Source of the DNA: Urophycis tenuis
Taxonomy: Eukaryota; Chordata; Actinopteri; Gadiformes; Phycidae
Reading direction: 5' to 3'
Assembly: GCA_036785325.1 (NCBI GenBank)
Contig: JAXIVH010000188.1
Coordinates: forward strand, 20,001-84,000
Length of the DNA stretch: 64,000 bases
A program made the position numbers and the translations under genes. This document shows positions 53,460 through 64,000 of the stretch, in pieces. Under the pieces are notes generated by a model. That model did no database searches, was not told where the DNA came from, and was given only the letters and a program-made list of their open reading frames with translations. Within the stretch, counting starts at the first letter, position 1; every line of letters begins with the position of its first letter.

Positions 53460-55657
53460 TTAATTGCTCATCACTTGTAGATCAATGTGTTGGGTCCCAT
53501 TGAAGAGCTTGAATAGCTTACCATTTGCATCTTCAAATGCAAAACAAGAATAAACCCAAAGTGGACCAAGTTCAGTGACACACTGGGGTAAATGTAAAAG
53601 AGAATGTAAATTTAAGGTGCAGTATCTCTCGCCATACAATGTACCAAATGATGCAACAACATATGTCAGAGGCTCCTGACTCCTTTGTATACTAGCTGGT
53701 GATATACTTTCTCCACATAATAAATAAATCCCTTCCACAAAAGCAGCATAATGACGAAGGTATTCTATTTCCATTAGGTCAAATAAAATGGGGATTGAGT
53801 AAAAGAATAACCAGGATCTAAGCTCAGATGCTTTCCAGTATTTGGCATGTGAACTGATAGCTCTGGGTACCCTTGTTATGAAAGATGTTTTTTAACCTCT
53901 GATCAACAACACTTACAGAATGTGACAATGAGTATTTTTCCCTAGTGTGTGTTTGAAAAAACCACAACCTCAAAGCCATGAGCAAACTTGGACCTTTCAC
54001 ACCATTTACAACTTGCCTAGTTCTAACAGCGTCAATAGCATCATGAATACTTTGGTGGTGAGTCCGGGGGTTATTGGGACCAAACGGGAAAACATGGATA
54101 TTTCCACCATTTTCTGTCCTGAACGTTTCACCACACTGTAGACATTTGTGACAACTGAAGGCACCGTTGAACTGATTTAGATTTAGTGCAATACTTTTAG
54201 CAGGGAGGTTTGCTGTACCGCATATTAGAAATGCCTTACAAGTAATCAGATGACCATCAACGTTTACATCAATGCCATTATTCTCGAGATGAATTAAACT
54301 TTTATGAAGGGGCTCACTAAAAGCAGGGAAAAAGGGTTTTGTGTTTCCAAACCATAATCCATAAATTAGCATATTTTCTTTTTTTTTCCGGAGATGATAG
54401 GGCAATTCATTATTTGTAAGTATAGCGGCCAAACCGAAAATTTAGAACTTTTAAAAACAGACACGCCATCTGTATTCCACATCAGTGACAAATTATAAGG
54501 GCTACTCCTGGATAAAACACTACCTGCTTGTGAGAGATTTTTGTATATGGATCCATCATATATCTTAAAGGTTTTCCTTCTTGTGTTTCTTCCTAGAGAA
54601 GCGGTGTTTAAGCAAATGCACAAACCCATTGCGGCTAAAAAGATTCTTCAATTGTTGTTGGTATTTCTATAAAATATGATTTAGATTTTGATGTTATGTT
54701 TTGCATGCAGAATGTATTTGGACATTGCTTAGAATCTGGAGTTATTCTGGTATAACAACTTGAGCAATAGTAATGTTTCAAAAGAGATTTCACATGAGCA
54801 AAGTATTTCTTGAAATGGTAAAGGCTTTTTAACCCAGGATGTGACGTTAGACAGTGACAACCAATCAGAGTTAGCAAGTCATTCAGTTGATTGCCACTTA
54901 CGTGGTGTGTCATTGTAAACATGAGTATTAAAAGCATACTGGTAGCAATGGACATTGTGTGACCAGAGTAAATTGGGGCATCCATTAAGGATGCTTCATC
55001 AAGCATATTGCCAATTGTGTTTGATTCCTCGTCTCTGTCACTGGAGATGTCATCATTTTCATCAGTTTCAGATTCTTCCTCTGGATCACTGCAAAACCAA
55101 TCTGATGAGTCACTGTTGCTACCAGTGACACTGAAAACCTCCTCCTCAGTGTCATTATCTGGACAGAAAGTGGCATGCTATTTGTTATAAACCTGACATT
55201 CAAATGGAGCTGGTAACAACAATGGAAGAGGGTAACTTGTGTAGCTGATGAACGGAATGGATAGTGACCGTCAGTATGCACTATTAAATCACTTTTGATG
55301 AAAATTCAATGTAGATGCATTGTAGCTGGGTTTTTGTTTTACATGGTTAAAGTTTATTGAAAGACAGGGACATGAATTAGACAAGATCCAGACACCTGTT
55401 TACCAAGTCAGAAACAGGACAACTATACATGGCCCGAGACTGGATGCAAAAAATTAACTTGTAAAGGTAACAGGTGTGTCAAATATGTGGGCCTGCTTAC
55501 CAGATGGAAGCTCAATGCTCTCGTTTGGGTCTAGGTCTGCATCTTGTGGACAAGCCTGGGGCTCTCTGGGTTTCAGGTAACATTTGGAATAAAAGCGTGG
55601 TCTTACTTGTCCACGTTTATTAATCTTTACCATTGGATTTTGAACTGTAAAAGACAA
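53460..55657 (-). pseudogene. tnp2-like (Transposase_21) transposase, decayed
   Basis: Read on -: 55,657-55,500 (basic linker KINKRGQVRPRFYSKCYLKP); 55,170-54,635 (acidic DTEEEVFSVTGSNSDSSDWF, then a zinc-knuckle-like CSSCYTRITPDSKQCPN); 54,629-54,366 (YDGSIYKNLSQ, MWNTDGVSVFKSSKFSVWPL); 54,432-53,824 (ENMLIYGLWFGNTKPFF, LPAKSIALNLNQFNGAFSCH with CHKC); and 53,774-53,460 (FVEGIYLLCGESISP, LHSLLHLPQCVTELGPLWVY, LFKLFNGTQ). These motifs belong to the tnp2/Transposase_21 family, known from CACTA-type elements and present in many fish genes of unknown role. Frame changes near 54,635 and 54,410 break it. No terminal repeats were found. Confidence 0.7.
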
Positions 55658-56019
55658 ATGAGGATGTTTTCAGAAAATATATGGTTTAGGGGGTTGAATC
55701 AGTTTACCCTTATGACTTTCCCTATCACCGCAGCACGGCAGAAGTGGTAGGCTACTTATGGTTAAAAAAATATTTTACCTGGCTCAGCCATGGTTAATTA
55801 ATAGTCCAAATGAAAAGGAAGAAAGCTAAAGTATGATGGCCAACTGGAAAGAAAACAAAACAAAACACACAGTAGTTAGTTTTTTTTTCATGTCCGGCAA
55901 CACACCTGAATTTGACACGACGAGGATATATCACAACGGAGAAAAATACAGCTCTCTGTAGGCTACTTACTATGTAATGACGTTAACCTTTCATCACTAC
56001 CATTTAGGATTCAGGCTTA
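55658..56019. other. Spacer, no recognised gene
   Basis: Ordinary AT-rich DNA between the tnp2-like pseudogene and Harbinger C. The TTA at 56,017-56,019 is the left target duplication of the latter. Confidence 0.4.
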
Positions 56020-56236
56020 AGGTCCTTACACACCAGACGCGTTTTATTCGCGCAAATATTTAGCATATTACAAACCATTAATGTTGTTATGACTGCATGA
56101 CACCGAACGCGATTTTTTCGCAGCGAAAGCGCAACAATTTTTTTTCTCGCAACAGGGTCGATTTTTTAAGCGCGATAAAACACATCATCCAATCATGTTA
56201 CATGGAATTGACCCATGTCACACAATGTAGGTTGTT

Positions 56237-56932
56237 TGCGTGTCCCACCACCCAATACTGTATGATAAGAGGAATAAAAACTACAAAGACAACGAAATGA
56301 AAGATAATGTGTGGCAAACGATAGCTACCCAGCTGGGCTACGAAGACAGTACGTATAATCGGTTATATACAGTATGTACATTCAGTAAACCTCAGCATCA
56401 ACGGTGATAGCCAACTTAGCCGAGTCGGTGAATGATAACATTGTCGTAATGCCGGCATATACAGTACGGCACATCTGTCAGCATTGACTTTCTAGAAAAC
56501 ATAAGCACACTACGTGTCTGTAGGGATTGGAGGAGAGAAGGGGAAAAGGCAGGCTATGGGAGGGAACAGGAAAGAGGGAGGGGTGGTGTGAGCGGTGAGT
56601 GAAGGAGGGTTAGTAGATAAACAACTAGCATAGTGTTAGCATAGTAGCGTAATAGATTGGAAGAGAAGCTAGCCTATGCTAACACAAGTGACATAAAACG
56701 TTGTGGGATGTATAGTGACGAATAAGCTACAGCATATAAACATAGTAGTTTATAAATTGGATTTGCCACGGCGGGCAGGCAGGGACCAGGGGAAAAACAT
56801 GAACCTACCTAGTGTCATGATGTCCAGCCACTGAAATATGTTATCGCGTGTGCAGATGTCTTGCTCATGACAGTGGCTTTGTTTATTTTGCAATATACTA
56901 CAATAAACTACACTACAAAAAATATTACATAT

Positions 56933-56976
<44 letters not shown>

Positions 56977-57163
56977 TTACATATAAATATTACAGTGTAG
57001 CCAGTGTTGTGACTTTCAAGGTTGGTTCATAATAGGCCTACACAAAAACTGTTTGTGATTTCAGTTGCAGCCGTTCAAAAAGCATGGAAAAATCTGAAGG
57101 ACTCATACATCAGGAGAAGGGAGGATGGTGAAACTAAAAGTGGTCAAGCAGCCAACAGTTTCT
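56237..57163 (+). pseudogene. Harbinger C MADF-domain accessory gene, broken
   Basis: An exon ending at 56,348 encodes SHHPILYDKRNKNYKDNEMK and DNVWQTIATQLGYED, the first half of a MADF (Myb/SANT-like) domain. After an intron, an exon from 57,065 or 57,071 gives AVQKAWKNLKDSYIRRREDG and ETKSGQAANSFS before a stop. A TAG lies in frame just upstream of the first piece, so the start is lost or in another exon. The rest of the protein is missing. It corresponds to the Myb-like partner of Harbinger transposases. Confidence 0.7.
56935..56972. repeat. (AT)n microsatellite
   Basis: Run of TA dinucleotides in the intron of the MADF gene. Confidence 0.9.
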
Positions 57164-57770
57164 CCTAAGTTTGGCTCCAGGAATGAGGAGGCTACCCATA
57201 GAAAGGCAGTCCTGGGTAAAAATGAGAATGCAGGAGCTTCTCCACGAGGCACAATTCGGTGGAGGAGCGGCAGCGTATCCCCATATGCCTGTGTATGCAC
57301 AGCTGAATTAAATCGAGAGTTATATAGTTATACAAGTGTTGTTTGTTTTTTAATGACAGTGCCTTTTTGACAGTAATGACAGTAGCCTTTAACATATAAC
57401 ATAGCATTCTCCACCCACCATCCTTGATAGTGAGTAGTGTTTACATTAATATAATTTATTTATTTTATGAATGTTTACTACATATTACTTATGGACAAGG
57501 GACACAGTTTTAGGCAATAATAACTAGTTTATTTTCACAGATGTGGGGAAAATATAACACATAACATTGCAGAGTGGCATAGTCAGTGAAGTCAGTGGTG
57601 TGGTGCGTGCATGTGTGGTTAATGTGGTGCAGTGTATGTGGAACTGAAAATCATAAATGACGACATGAAAGTAAAAAAAACAACAAATGCTATATTTTCA
57701 AATAAATAAATATTATTTAAACTATTAAAAACTATTAAAAAACAAAAGAAATGCAACAACTTAAAAATAT

Positions 57771-60011
57771 TTAATTTAAACCACGGCGCAGCACGTGGTC
57801 ATTTTGCCAATGAATTTGGCCTGCTGGTGACGTGAAATACTCTTTGAAGGCATCCCTATATCGCAACGCTTCTGCTGATGCCCTGTTTCCCCGAAGCATC
57901 CTCATTGGCCCCAGCCTACCAACATCAACAGCACCCTCAGCATCCCCAGCTTCCCCAGCAACCTCAGCCTCAGCACTTATGTGTCTGTCCATGCCACGGA
58001 GGTAATTAGACAGAATACAGGTGGCCTTCACAATACTGTCCGCTGTATCCGGTGACACCTGCAGCCTCCGCTGGTACACCCTCCAGGTCTGGGTCAGAAT
58101 GCCAAATGCATTCTCAACAATGCGCCTACCTCTGGACAGGCGGTAATTGAAGAGGCGGCGGTCTTCTGTCACGCGTCTTCCCGGTTAAGGGCGGAGAAGA
58201 TATGTTCTCATGGGGAAGGCTGCATCTGCTACAATTACGTAGGGCAAGGGCTGTAACTCAGGCGCTCTGGCGAGTGGGCATGGTGGGGGCACATTCAACG
58301 TGCCATTGTGAAGGGCCCGTCCAAGGGAGGAGTTGGCAAAAATTCCACCGTCGCTGTTGCTGCCGTAACCGCCAACATCAACATACAAAAAACGGTAGTC
58401 TGCGTCCATCAGCGCAAGCAGAACAATAGAGAACGTTCCCTTATAATTAAAAAATTGTGAGCCAGAATTGGCTGGTGCCTGGATGACAACATGTTTGCCG
58501 TCCAGAGCACCTATACAATTTGGGAAACCACATTTCTCTTCAAACCTCCTTGCCATGTTCCTCCACAGCTCCTCTGTTGGCACAGGCAGATAGGTCTCCT
58601 TCAGCTCTGACCAAATGGCATCGCAGGTGTCCTTTACCACACCGGACACTGTTGAGACCCCAAGCCGAAAACTGGCGGCAATTGTTGTGTAGGAATCTCC
58701 AGTGCTAAGGAATCTGTGGGAGGAGAGAGGAGTTTGGCTACTATACATTTTAGACAATACAGTTATGCAGTTTTTTTGTTTAATCAAAATATGTGGGTTT
58801 TCAAACCAAAACATATGAGTAGCCTACACACCATGAACGCATTACATAACATCCAGACTTACAGCAACACCTAATGGTAGCTCAACAACACACTTGTTCC
58901 TCTCCCTAAGCAGGTCTAGGTCAGGCTACTATAAGGTTGGAAATAGTTTTAAATTCTTGTCTTCTACTGGCATATAGACAAGCTGTCTTTAAATCCAAGC
59001 GTGTAAAAATAGCTTAATCGCAAACAGGAGAATCAGGCTCTGTGAACAATCTCAGAGGCTGTGTTTCACTGTGTTCCGCCACATAATATTTTAGGCTACC
59101 CAGAGCAGGCTACCGGCCTACTTTTCACCCCTGGCTATCTATCAGCTTGTAGACAATTAACCCACACGCAACAACGAAATTACGGCCATGTAGCCTATCA
59201 TACTAGTCGGATTTGTCCTTTATAAGATTTTTGTTATTCTTGTTTTTAGACACAACATATGGAAACATTTTGATTTCCGTGTAGATCTATTTAAGGTGAT
59301 GGCTCATCGCTGTGAATGATGATGTGACAGCTGTCAGGATAAACAGCAGTGGCGGTTTTAGGCACGGGCAGCCGCCCGGGGCGGCACTTTGGGGGGGGGC
59401 GGCACAAGAACTTAAAAAATATATATATGTAATAATAATCTGCGCCGCGAAGCGCTTCTCTATAGTCTATCTATCATGTCACTATGTGGGGAATTGGCAA
59501 ATTGTCGCGACGACAGTTTGTGTAAAAATAAAAGTGTGTTTTTTTCTTTGTGGGAGGGGGGGGGGCCGTCGGAGTGAATCTCACCCGGGGCGTAATTCAA
59601 TGTAGAACCGCTACTGATAAACAGACTCTTGTTTCGGCCACCTAGACAAAGATCGCGTAGGCTCATAGGCCAACAGACAACTCATGTAGGTTAAAAAAAG
59701 ATAACATACCTTAGAGAAACAGCAAGGCGGTGCTCCGGGTCGATGGGATCCCTGAAGTTTGTCCGTTGTCTTCTCAGGCGCGGCGCCAGCATCTCCAAAA
59801 GCGCCTCAAATTGGCCGACGGTCATCCTGAAGTACGACCGAAACCGGCCGTGATAGAGTTTTAACTCCTGAACGAGAGTATGGTACTCCCCCTCTCTTTC
59901 CCGAGTTTGTAAAATAGGGTGCACCCAAAACCTTCTTCTTTTACGTGCGGCAAGAAACATGGCAAACTCATCGTCGCTACTGCTGCTGCTAGACATGTCC
60001 ATTTTTGTCAT
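57771..60011 (-). pseudogene. Harbinger C transposase, one stop codon from intact
   Basis: Two exons on -: 60,011-59,710 and 58,713-57,771, with good GT/AG sites and matching phase (AG|A). The first encodes MTKMDMSSSSSSDDEFAMFL, a basic patch and FRSYFRMTVGQFEALLEMLA. The second has CIGALDGKHVVIQAP (first Asp), PYVIVADAAFPM (second Asp) and RRIVENAFGIL (Glu). A TAA at 58,187-58,185 interrupts MRTYLLRP / PGRRVTEDRRLFNY, where relatives usually have an aromatic residue. The frame is otherwise open across about 414 residues, a normal length for the family. It is therefore young or recently inactivated. Confidence 0.88.
59347..59616. mobile_element. hAT MITE (270 bp) nested in Harbinger C
   Basis: The left end CAGTGGCGGTTTTA and the inverse of the right end (CAGTAGCGGTTCTA) match except at two positions. 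An exact 8-bp duplication ATAAACAG flanks it (59,339-59,346 and 59,617-59,624). It lies in the intron of the transposase gene. Confidence 0.93.
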
Positions 60012-60253
60012 AAATGAGCCGTCACAAATTTTTTTCGCACATTCCATGCACAAATCTCGCATTGACGCAAAATCGCACAATCGCATCGCTGCCAATGTGA
60101 ATACTTTTGACGCGAGAAATTCGCAGGTGATTTTTTCGCAAAAACGCACCGCAATTTCGCATCGCGTCTGGTGTGTAAGGACCTTTAGACTATTGATCGA
60201 CCGATAAATACAAACTGTATACTAAAGTTTACACGCTATAAAGTTTATATTAA

Positions 60254-60903
60254 GGCCCCATCTACACTAACCCGGGTAAATCCAGAAACGCATAAATATT
60301 TATCCGTTTAGCCCTTCCGTCCACATTAGAACGGAGAATTCCGACGCTGAAAAGGATGCTTTTCAGAAACGGTCGCTGAGGTGGATGAATGTGAAAACTC
60401 CGGGTTCGCGTTGTAGTGTGGTCAGGGTAGACGGAGGCTTTTAGAAACAATGACGTTCGGTTGCCATGACAATTCCGCAAGCTTGCACTCGAGACGCTCA
60501 TGTCGCTCGAGTCACTCGAGACGCACAAACATGGCAGTTGAAATTGAAAGAATGGTCTATCTGAGCAATGAACTTATGTATCTTCAGTTACAATTTGGCA
60601 TATTATGTAACACCTATTCGTTACTCCAACGCCGAAGGCGAGCACTGTACTTGTTGTGCTTAAGCGATGGAAAAAAACGACGCGTGTATTAACGCTATCA
60701 GCTGATCGCGCGCCTGTAATCGAAAAGAGAGGCGTGGCGGGAGTCGCGTAACCATGACAATCATTGTTTATCAAAATAATTTCAGTGTGGAACGTGGTTG
60801 CAAAACATTCCGTAAACGATATGAAAACGATAGTGTGGCCGGAGATCGTTTTCATTGCGAATGTGCGTTTTTTATATTTACCCGGGTTAGTGTAGATGGG
60901 GCC
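60254..60903. mobile_element. Harbinger-type MITE (650 bp)
   Basis: Perfect terminal inverted repeats starting GGCCCCATCTACACTAACCC and running about 28 bp. TAA lies on both sides (60,251-60,253 and 60,904-60,906). The interior has no transposase. The TAA duplication suggests a PIF/Harbinger-driven element. Confidence 0.9.
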
Positions 60904-60984
60904 TAACAGTGAATCAGCGTCTCACATCAGTGCTCGCGCAGCCTCTTCTAACTTTGTGACTAGGCTACAGGTCTCGTGCAAGAA

Positions 60985-61045
60985 TTGTAACTTAGTGACG
61001 GTTGGACTTCCCTTCTGCATGACCGTAACTGATATCGATAAACTG
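60985..61045 (+). other. Possible non-coding first exon of the right-edge gene
   Basis: A strong donor (AACTG|GTAAGT) at 61,045/61,046 precedes the acceptor at 61,538 used by the first coding exon. The 5' limit of the exon cannot be seen. Confidence 0.4.
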
Positions 61046-61540
61046 GTAAGTTAACTTTTAATTACAATTACAAACATAATGCCAGATCGGTTACATAGCT
61101 CTTACATTTATAATTATGTATTAACGGTCATCCAATACTAACTTAGATGTAGTTTGATTTCTTCCCAGCAGCTAAAGGTATTTCTAGTTCCACTTAGCTA
61201 GCATAGAGTTAGCTAACGTTAATGTTAAGGTATGTATCTAGGATAGATGCTATAGTTTATTTGTAAACTTATACAGTGGTATTTAAACGTTAAGGCACCC
61301 CTATTACTTATTATTATGATTTTTTGTATCATTGTATGGGCTAAGCAGCAACTTCCTCTGAATATATCATAGATATATAGATATAAGCTATTTCTTGTTC
61401 ACCGTTGTATGTTACGTTAGGCTATGCAGACGTCAACTACAACATCTGAGCATGCAAGTAAAGGGAACCGTCGTTTGACCAGTTGATGACTGTCAGCATT
61501 GATTCTGTGAGCGACTTTGTTTTCCTCCAAATTTCCAGAG

Positions 61541-64000
61541 ATGGAGCTGCCACACGAGACTGTTGTCTTTGCCGAGGCTGAACCTCTTATGATCACATTT
61601 GATCGCACTGGGAATTCTTATCTGGTGCAGTGGGAAGAGGATAACACCTATGGTGTCATAAGGAAGGATGACATCCTCAATATAAATGAACCAAAGTATG
61701 GGGCAAGGGTCCTCGCCAGATATGGCAAAACAGCATTCTATGCATTTATTCTCTTTCAGTCAGGTAAGCTTGTGGTTGAGTGGGAACACTGAAATACTCT
61801 GTCTTTGCACGTTTAATGCATTTATGTGAGACTGTAGGAACTTTAAAGAATGTAGTGTAGATTACATTTTTGTCTCTGTTGCAATGTAGTGTCATGGTCT
61901 GTCTGTGTTGTCTGGTTTTCCTTGGTTTGCTCTGTGTTCCCCCTTGTCATGGTCTGTATCTGTGTTGTCTGGTTTCATTGGTTTGCTCTGTGTTTCCCCT
62001 GTGTTCTGTTTCCCTCGGTGATTGCCCCATTGTGTTCACCTGTGTCTTGTTCCCTCACCTGTCTTAGGTTTGTAATTAGTCTGTGTATTTAAGTCCTGTC
62101 TTCTGTTCAGTCCTTGTCCGAGTCTTGTCGTCGCCGTTAATGTGTGTTGTCATCCGTCTGTCTGTTCCTGTATCTGTGCTAAGTTTACAATTAAAAGAGC
62201 AAAAGTACTCTTGCCTGCCTCGCCTCTCTGCATTTGGGTCCAACCCCTCAGCAACTCCGTGACAGAAGACTCGGACCCCCCAGATTCTGCAGCCTCAGCC
62301 TCCCCTGAGGCCCTGGTCCCAGCGGCATTCCATGAGTCCAAGGGGTTCCGCCTTCACCGCCGGCCTCCTGAAGGTCCGCGCCCCCGCCACCGGCCTCCTG
62401 AGGGCCCGCGCCACCACTGCCGGCCTCCAGAAGGGTTCCGCCTGACGTTCCCTGCTCCGCCCCTGGGAGCCCTCCTCCAAGCCCCCTCCTCCCACCCATC
62501 TTGGTGTTGGGGTTTAGGGACGTCAGGAGCCGTCCCTTGAGGGGGGGGGTACTGTCATGGTCTGTGTCTGTGTTGTTGTTTTCATTGGTTTGCTTTGTGT
62601 TTCCCCTGTGTCCTGTTTTCCTTGGTGATTGCCCCATCGTGTTCACCTGTGTCTTGTTCCCTCACCTGTCTTGGGTTTGTAATTAGTCTTGGTGTATTTA
62701 AGTCCTGTCTTCTGTTCAGTCTTGTCGTTGTATATGTGAGTTGTCGTCGTATGTCGCAGTGCATGTGAGTTGTCGTCCGTCTGTTCCTGTGTCTTTGCGT
62801 AAGTTTACAATTAAAATAGTATCAAGTACTCTCGCCTGCCTCGCCTCTCTGCATTTGGGCCACCTCCCACCGCAACTGTTGTCTCTCCCTTGTATGTCGC
62901 TTTGGATGAAAATTTCTGTTAAATTACTAAATGTAATATAACATTTCGGATGTTGTGCTATGTAATCTCTTTTTTCCCTCTTAAACATGTCTAGGGTGTT
63001 CAGAGGCCTTATTGTTTGCCCTTGCGTCCAGACTTGATATCCAGAGGAAGTTGAGCAAAAAGGCGAAAAACAAAGCTCCCCTGCATGTCAGACGACAATC
63101 GAAACCACCCAGTCAGTTAAAGGATTTTGTCCAGCTGCCAGACGACGGTATGGTTACTACAATACTAATTACTGCTATTTAGTACACATGTTTGGGTTTT
63201 TACTTTTCAATTCATAGTAATAAAGCATTGTTTAATTAGCTGTAAGGTTACCAACAATATTCATGTGTTCATCAAAGCTAATATTTTCTTTCTCACAGAT
63301 ACAACTCTGGCCCAATCTGCTGAGCCCAGATCAGTTGCCCAGAAAAAAGGTTAGTCTTTCTATTTTGCAGTGTGTATGTTTTGGTTTTGAATAGTGTAAT
63401 TGGATTTGAATTAGGGCTGTCAAGCAATAAAATAAAAATAGTTGAATTAATGACACGATTTGTTATTAATTAATCTAATCTCATATCGATATGTGGTGAG
63501 AAGCAATTAAAAATCTGTCAGATCTGCCATTGATGCGCAGTGACAGAGTAAACAAGCCTGGGCAGTGTGATGTTCGCTTCACATTAATGGCCAACAACAG
63601 ATACTTCAATTGATTTTATTTAATGTAGAACACGATTTCTTTACTTCTGATTTACCCATGTCATAGTTTGCCTAAAACTAGCGTGCTAACCGACTTCAGA
63701 CCACACCAACAACACTTATCAAATCTTGCTAGCTTACGCTATATAGAGTGCGATTTAACGAGTTATTTTTCCTATAAGTAATTAATCGTATTAATGCGTT
63801 ACTTTGACAGCCCTAATTTGAATAGAAGATTGTTAGTGCCATGCGCAAGCATACATTACTTTTACTCTTTTACTCTCCAGAGGGAAAAAACTTAAAAAGG
63901 AAACATGACGTGGCAGTCACAGAAGCAAGCCAGCAGGATTTCTGCACACAGTTTTTGATGCCAGTGCTGCCACCCTCTTCCCATTTGCCGCCTCCTCCTC
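61541..64000 (+). CDS. Unrecognised spliced gene, 5' part (runs off the right edge)
   Basis: Coding exons 61541-61763, 62995-63147, 63299-63349 and 63881-64000 join in phase. The protein begins MELPHETVVFAEAEPLMITF, then YLVQWEEDNTYGVIRKDDIL and YGARVLARYGKTAFYAFILF, a small beta-rich domain with a Tudor/SH3-like look (W, Y and G-x-x-V spacing). A basic region (LSKKAKNKAPLHVRRQSKPP, NLKRKHD) and a Pro-rich stretch follow. Such N-termini occur in BEN-domain proteins of fish, but the BEN domain would lie outside the window, so no name is given. Its introns hold an LTR remnant and a hAT MITE, and the coding exons are undamaged. Confidence 0.65.
61890..62264 (+). mobile_element. 5' LTR of a deleted LTR retrotransposon
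   Basis: It starts TGTCATGGTCTG and ends CAACTCCGTGACA, with TG/CA limits. The first ~55 bp occur twice in tandem (61,890-61,944 and again from 61,945). A TATA-like TATTTAAGTCC and a poly(A)-type AATTAAAAG are in the expected order. Confidence 0.75.
62265..62552 (+). pseudogene. Internal remnant of the LTR element
   Basis: Only 288 bp remain between the LTRs. The Pro-rich, CGGCCTCCTGA-repeated coding tail and the G-rich polypurine tract (GAGGGGGGGGGTAC) directly before the 3' LTR look like the end of a Gypsy-type polyprotein gene. Everything else is deleted. Confidence 0.65.
62553..62877 (+). mobile_element. 3' LTR of the same element, end missing
   Basis: Matches the 5' LTR from TGTCATGGTCTG through GCCTCTCTGCATTTGGG, with small differences (an extra GTATGTCGCAGTGCATGTGA stretch). 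It loses similarity after CGCAACT, so its last bases and any target duplication are gone. Confidence 0.75.
63412..63815. mobile_element. hAT MITE (404 bp) in an intron of the right-edge gene
   Basis: The left end TAGGGCTGTCAA and the right end TTGACAGCCCTA are inverse. An exact 8-bp duplication ATTTGAAT flanks it (63,404-63,411 and 63,816-63,823). The interior repeats ATTAAT / ACGATTTGTTATTAATT motifs. Confidence 0.93.

Larger units (their letters stand above)
56020..60184. mobile_element. PIF/Harbinger transposon C (4.17 kb), TTA duplication
   Basis: Perfect terminal inverted repeats starting AGGTCCTTACACACCAGACG and continuing at least two more bases. TTA flanks both ends (56,017-56,019 and 60,185-60,187), the standard TWA-type Harbinger duplication. 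It contains a MADF-domain gene on + and a DDE transposase gene on -. Its subterminal DNA is rich in TTCGC/GCGAA motifs on both sides, possible protein-binding sites. A 270-bp hAT MITE is nested inside. Confidence 0.95.

Noticed and set aside
56905..56925. CACTACAAAAAAT as an end of a CACTA element
   Set aside because: The short match lies inside Harbinger C and has no inverted partner that I could find.
1..64000. CRISPR arrays, operons, bacterial promoters or rRNA genes
   Set aside because: None are present; introns, GT/AG splicing and vertebrate gene content show nuclear animal DNA.

Overview
The window is genomic DNA from a bony fish, almost certainly a teleost. It opens inside a 37-exon stretch of a filamin gene whose protein matches vertebrate filamin C (FLNC). 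The transposon set is also typical of teleosts: PIF/Harbinger, hAT, Kolobok, Tc1, RTE-type LINE tails, a tRNA-derived SINE and an LTR element with a TGTCATGG start. Simple repeats are unusually dense, with long CA/TG and CT runs in almost every filamin intron. That recalls microsatellite-rich lineages such as codfishes, but this last point is only inference.

Region 1 (1-26,020, + strand) is the 3' two thirds of flnc. All 37 exons were placed by GT/AG sites, and all 36 junctions keep the frame. They encode the second half of Ig repeat 4 through Ig24, hinge 1, the FLNC-specific insert in Ig20, hinge 2 and the stop at 24,834-24,836. A 3' UTR with AATAAA at 25,997 follows. The introns hold an 18-bp minisatellite, a SINE and two hAT deletion derivatives with recognisable target-site duplications.

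Region 2 (26,020-42,550) is intergenic and transposon-rich. It has a ~68-bp displaced copy of a flnc exon at 27,432 and a complete PIF/Harbinger element (29,073-34,732) with a Myb-like gene and a convergent transposase gene. That element was itself invaded by a 1.5-kb hAT element and a Tc1 remnant. Further on are an RTE tail with a 14-bp target duplication, pieces of a DUF4806-like gene and a broken second Harbinger transposase.

Region 3 (42,550-53,350) is a degraded hAT transposon with a 6.4-kb Kolobok element (44,107-50,476, flanked by TTAA) inserted in one of its introns. The Kolobok element carries a 12-exon THAP/DDE transposase on +. On - it carries a separate small gene whose product resembles the zinc-binding intracellular (ballast) domain of the P2X7 receptor. 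This is the most interesting object in the window.

Region 4 (53,350-64,000) holds a decayed tnp2-like (Transposase_21) gene on -, then a third Harbinger element (56,020-60,184, TTA duplications) with a MADF gene on + and a transposase on - broken by a single stop codon. Next is a 650-bp MITE. The 5' part of an unrecognised spliced gene (from 61,541) runs off the right edge, and its introns contain an LTR element remnant and a hAT MITE.
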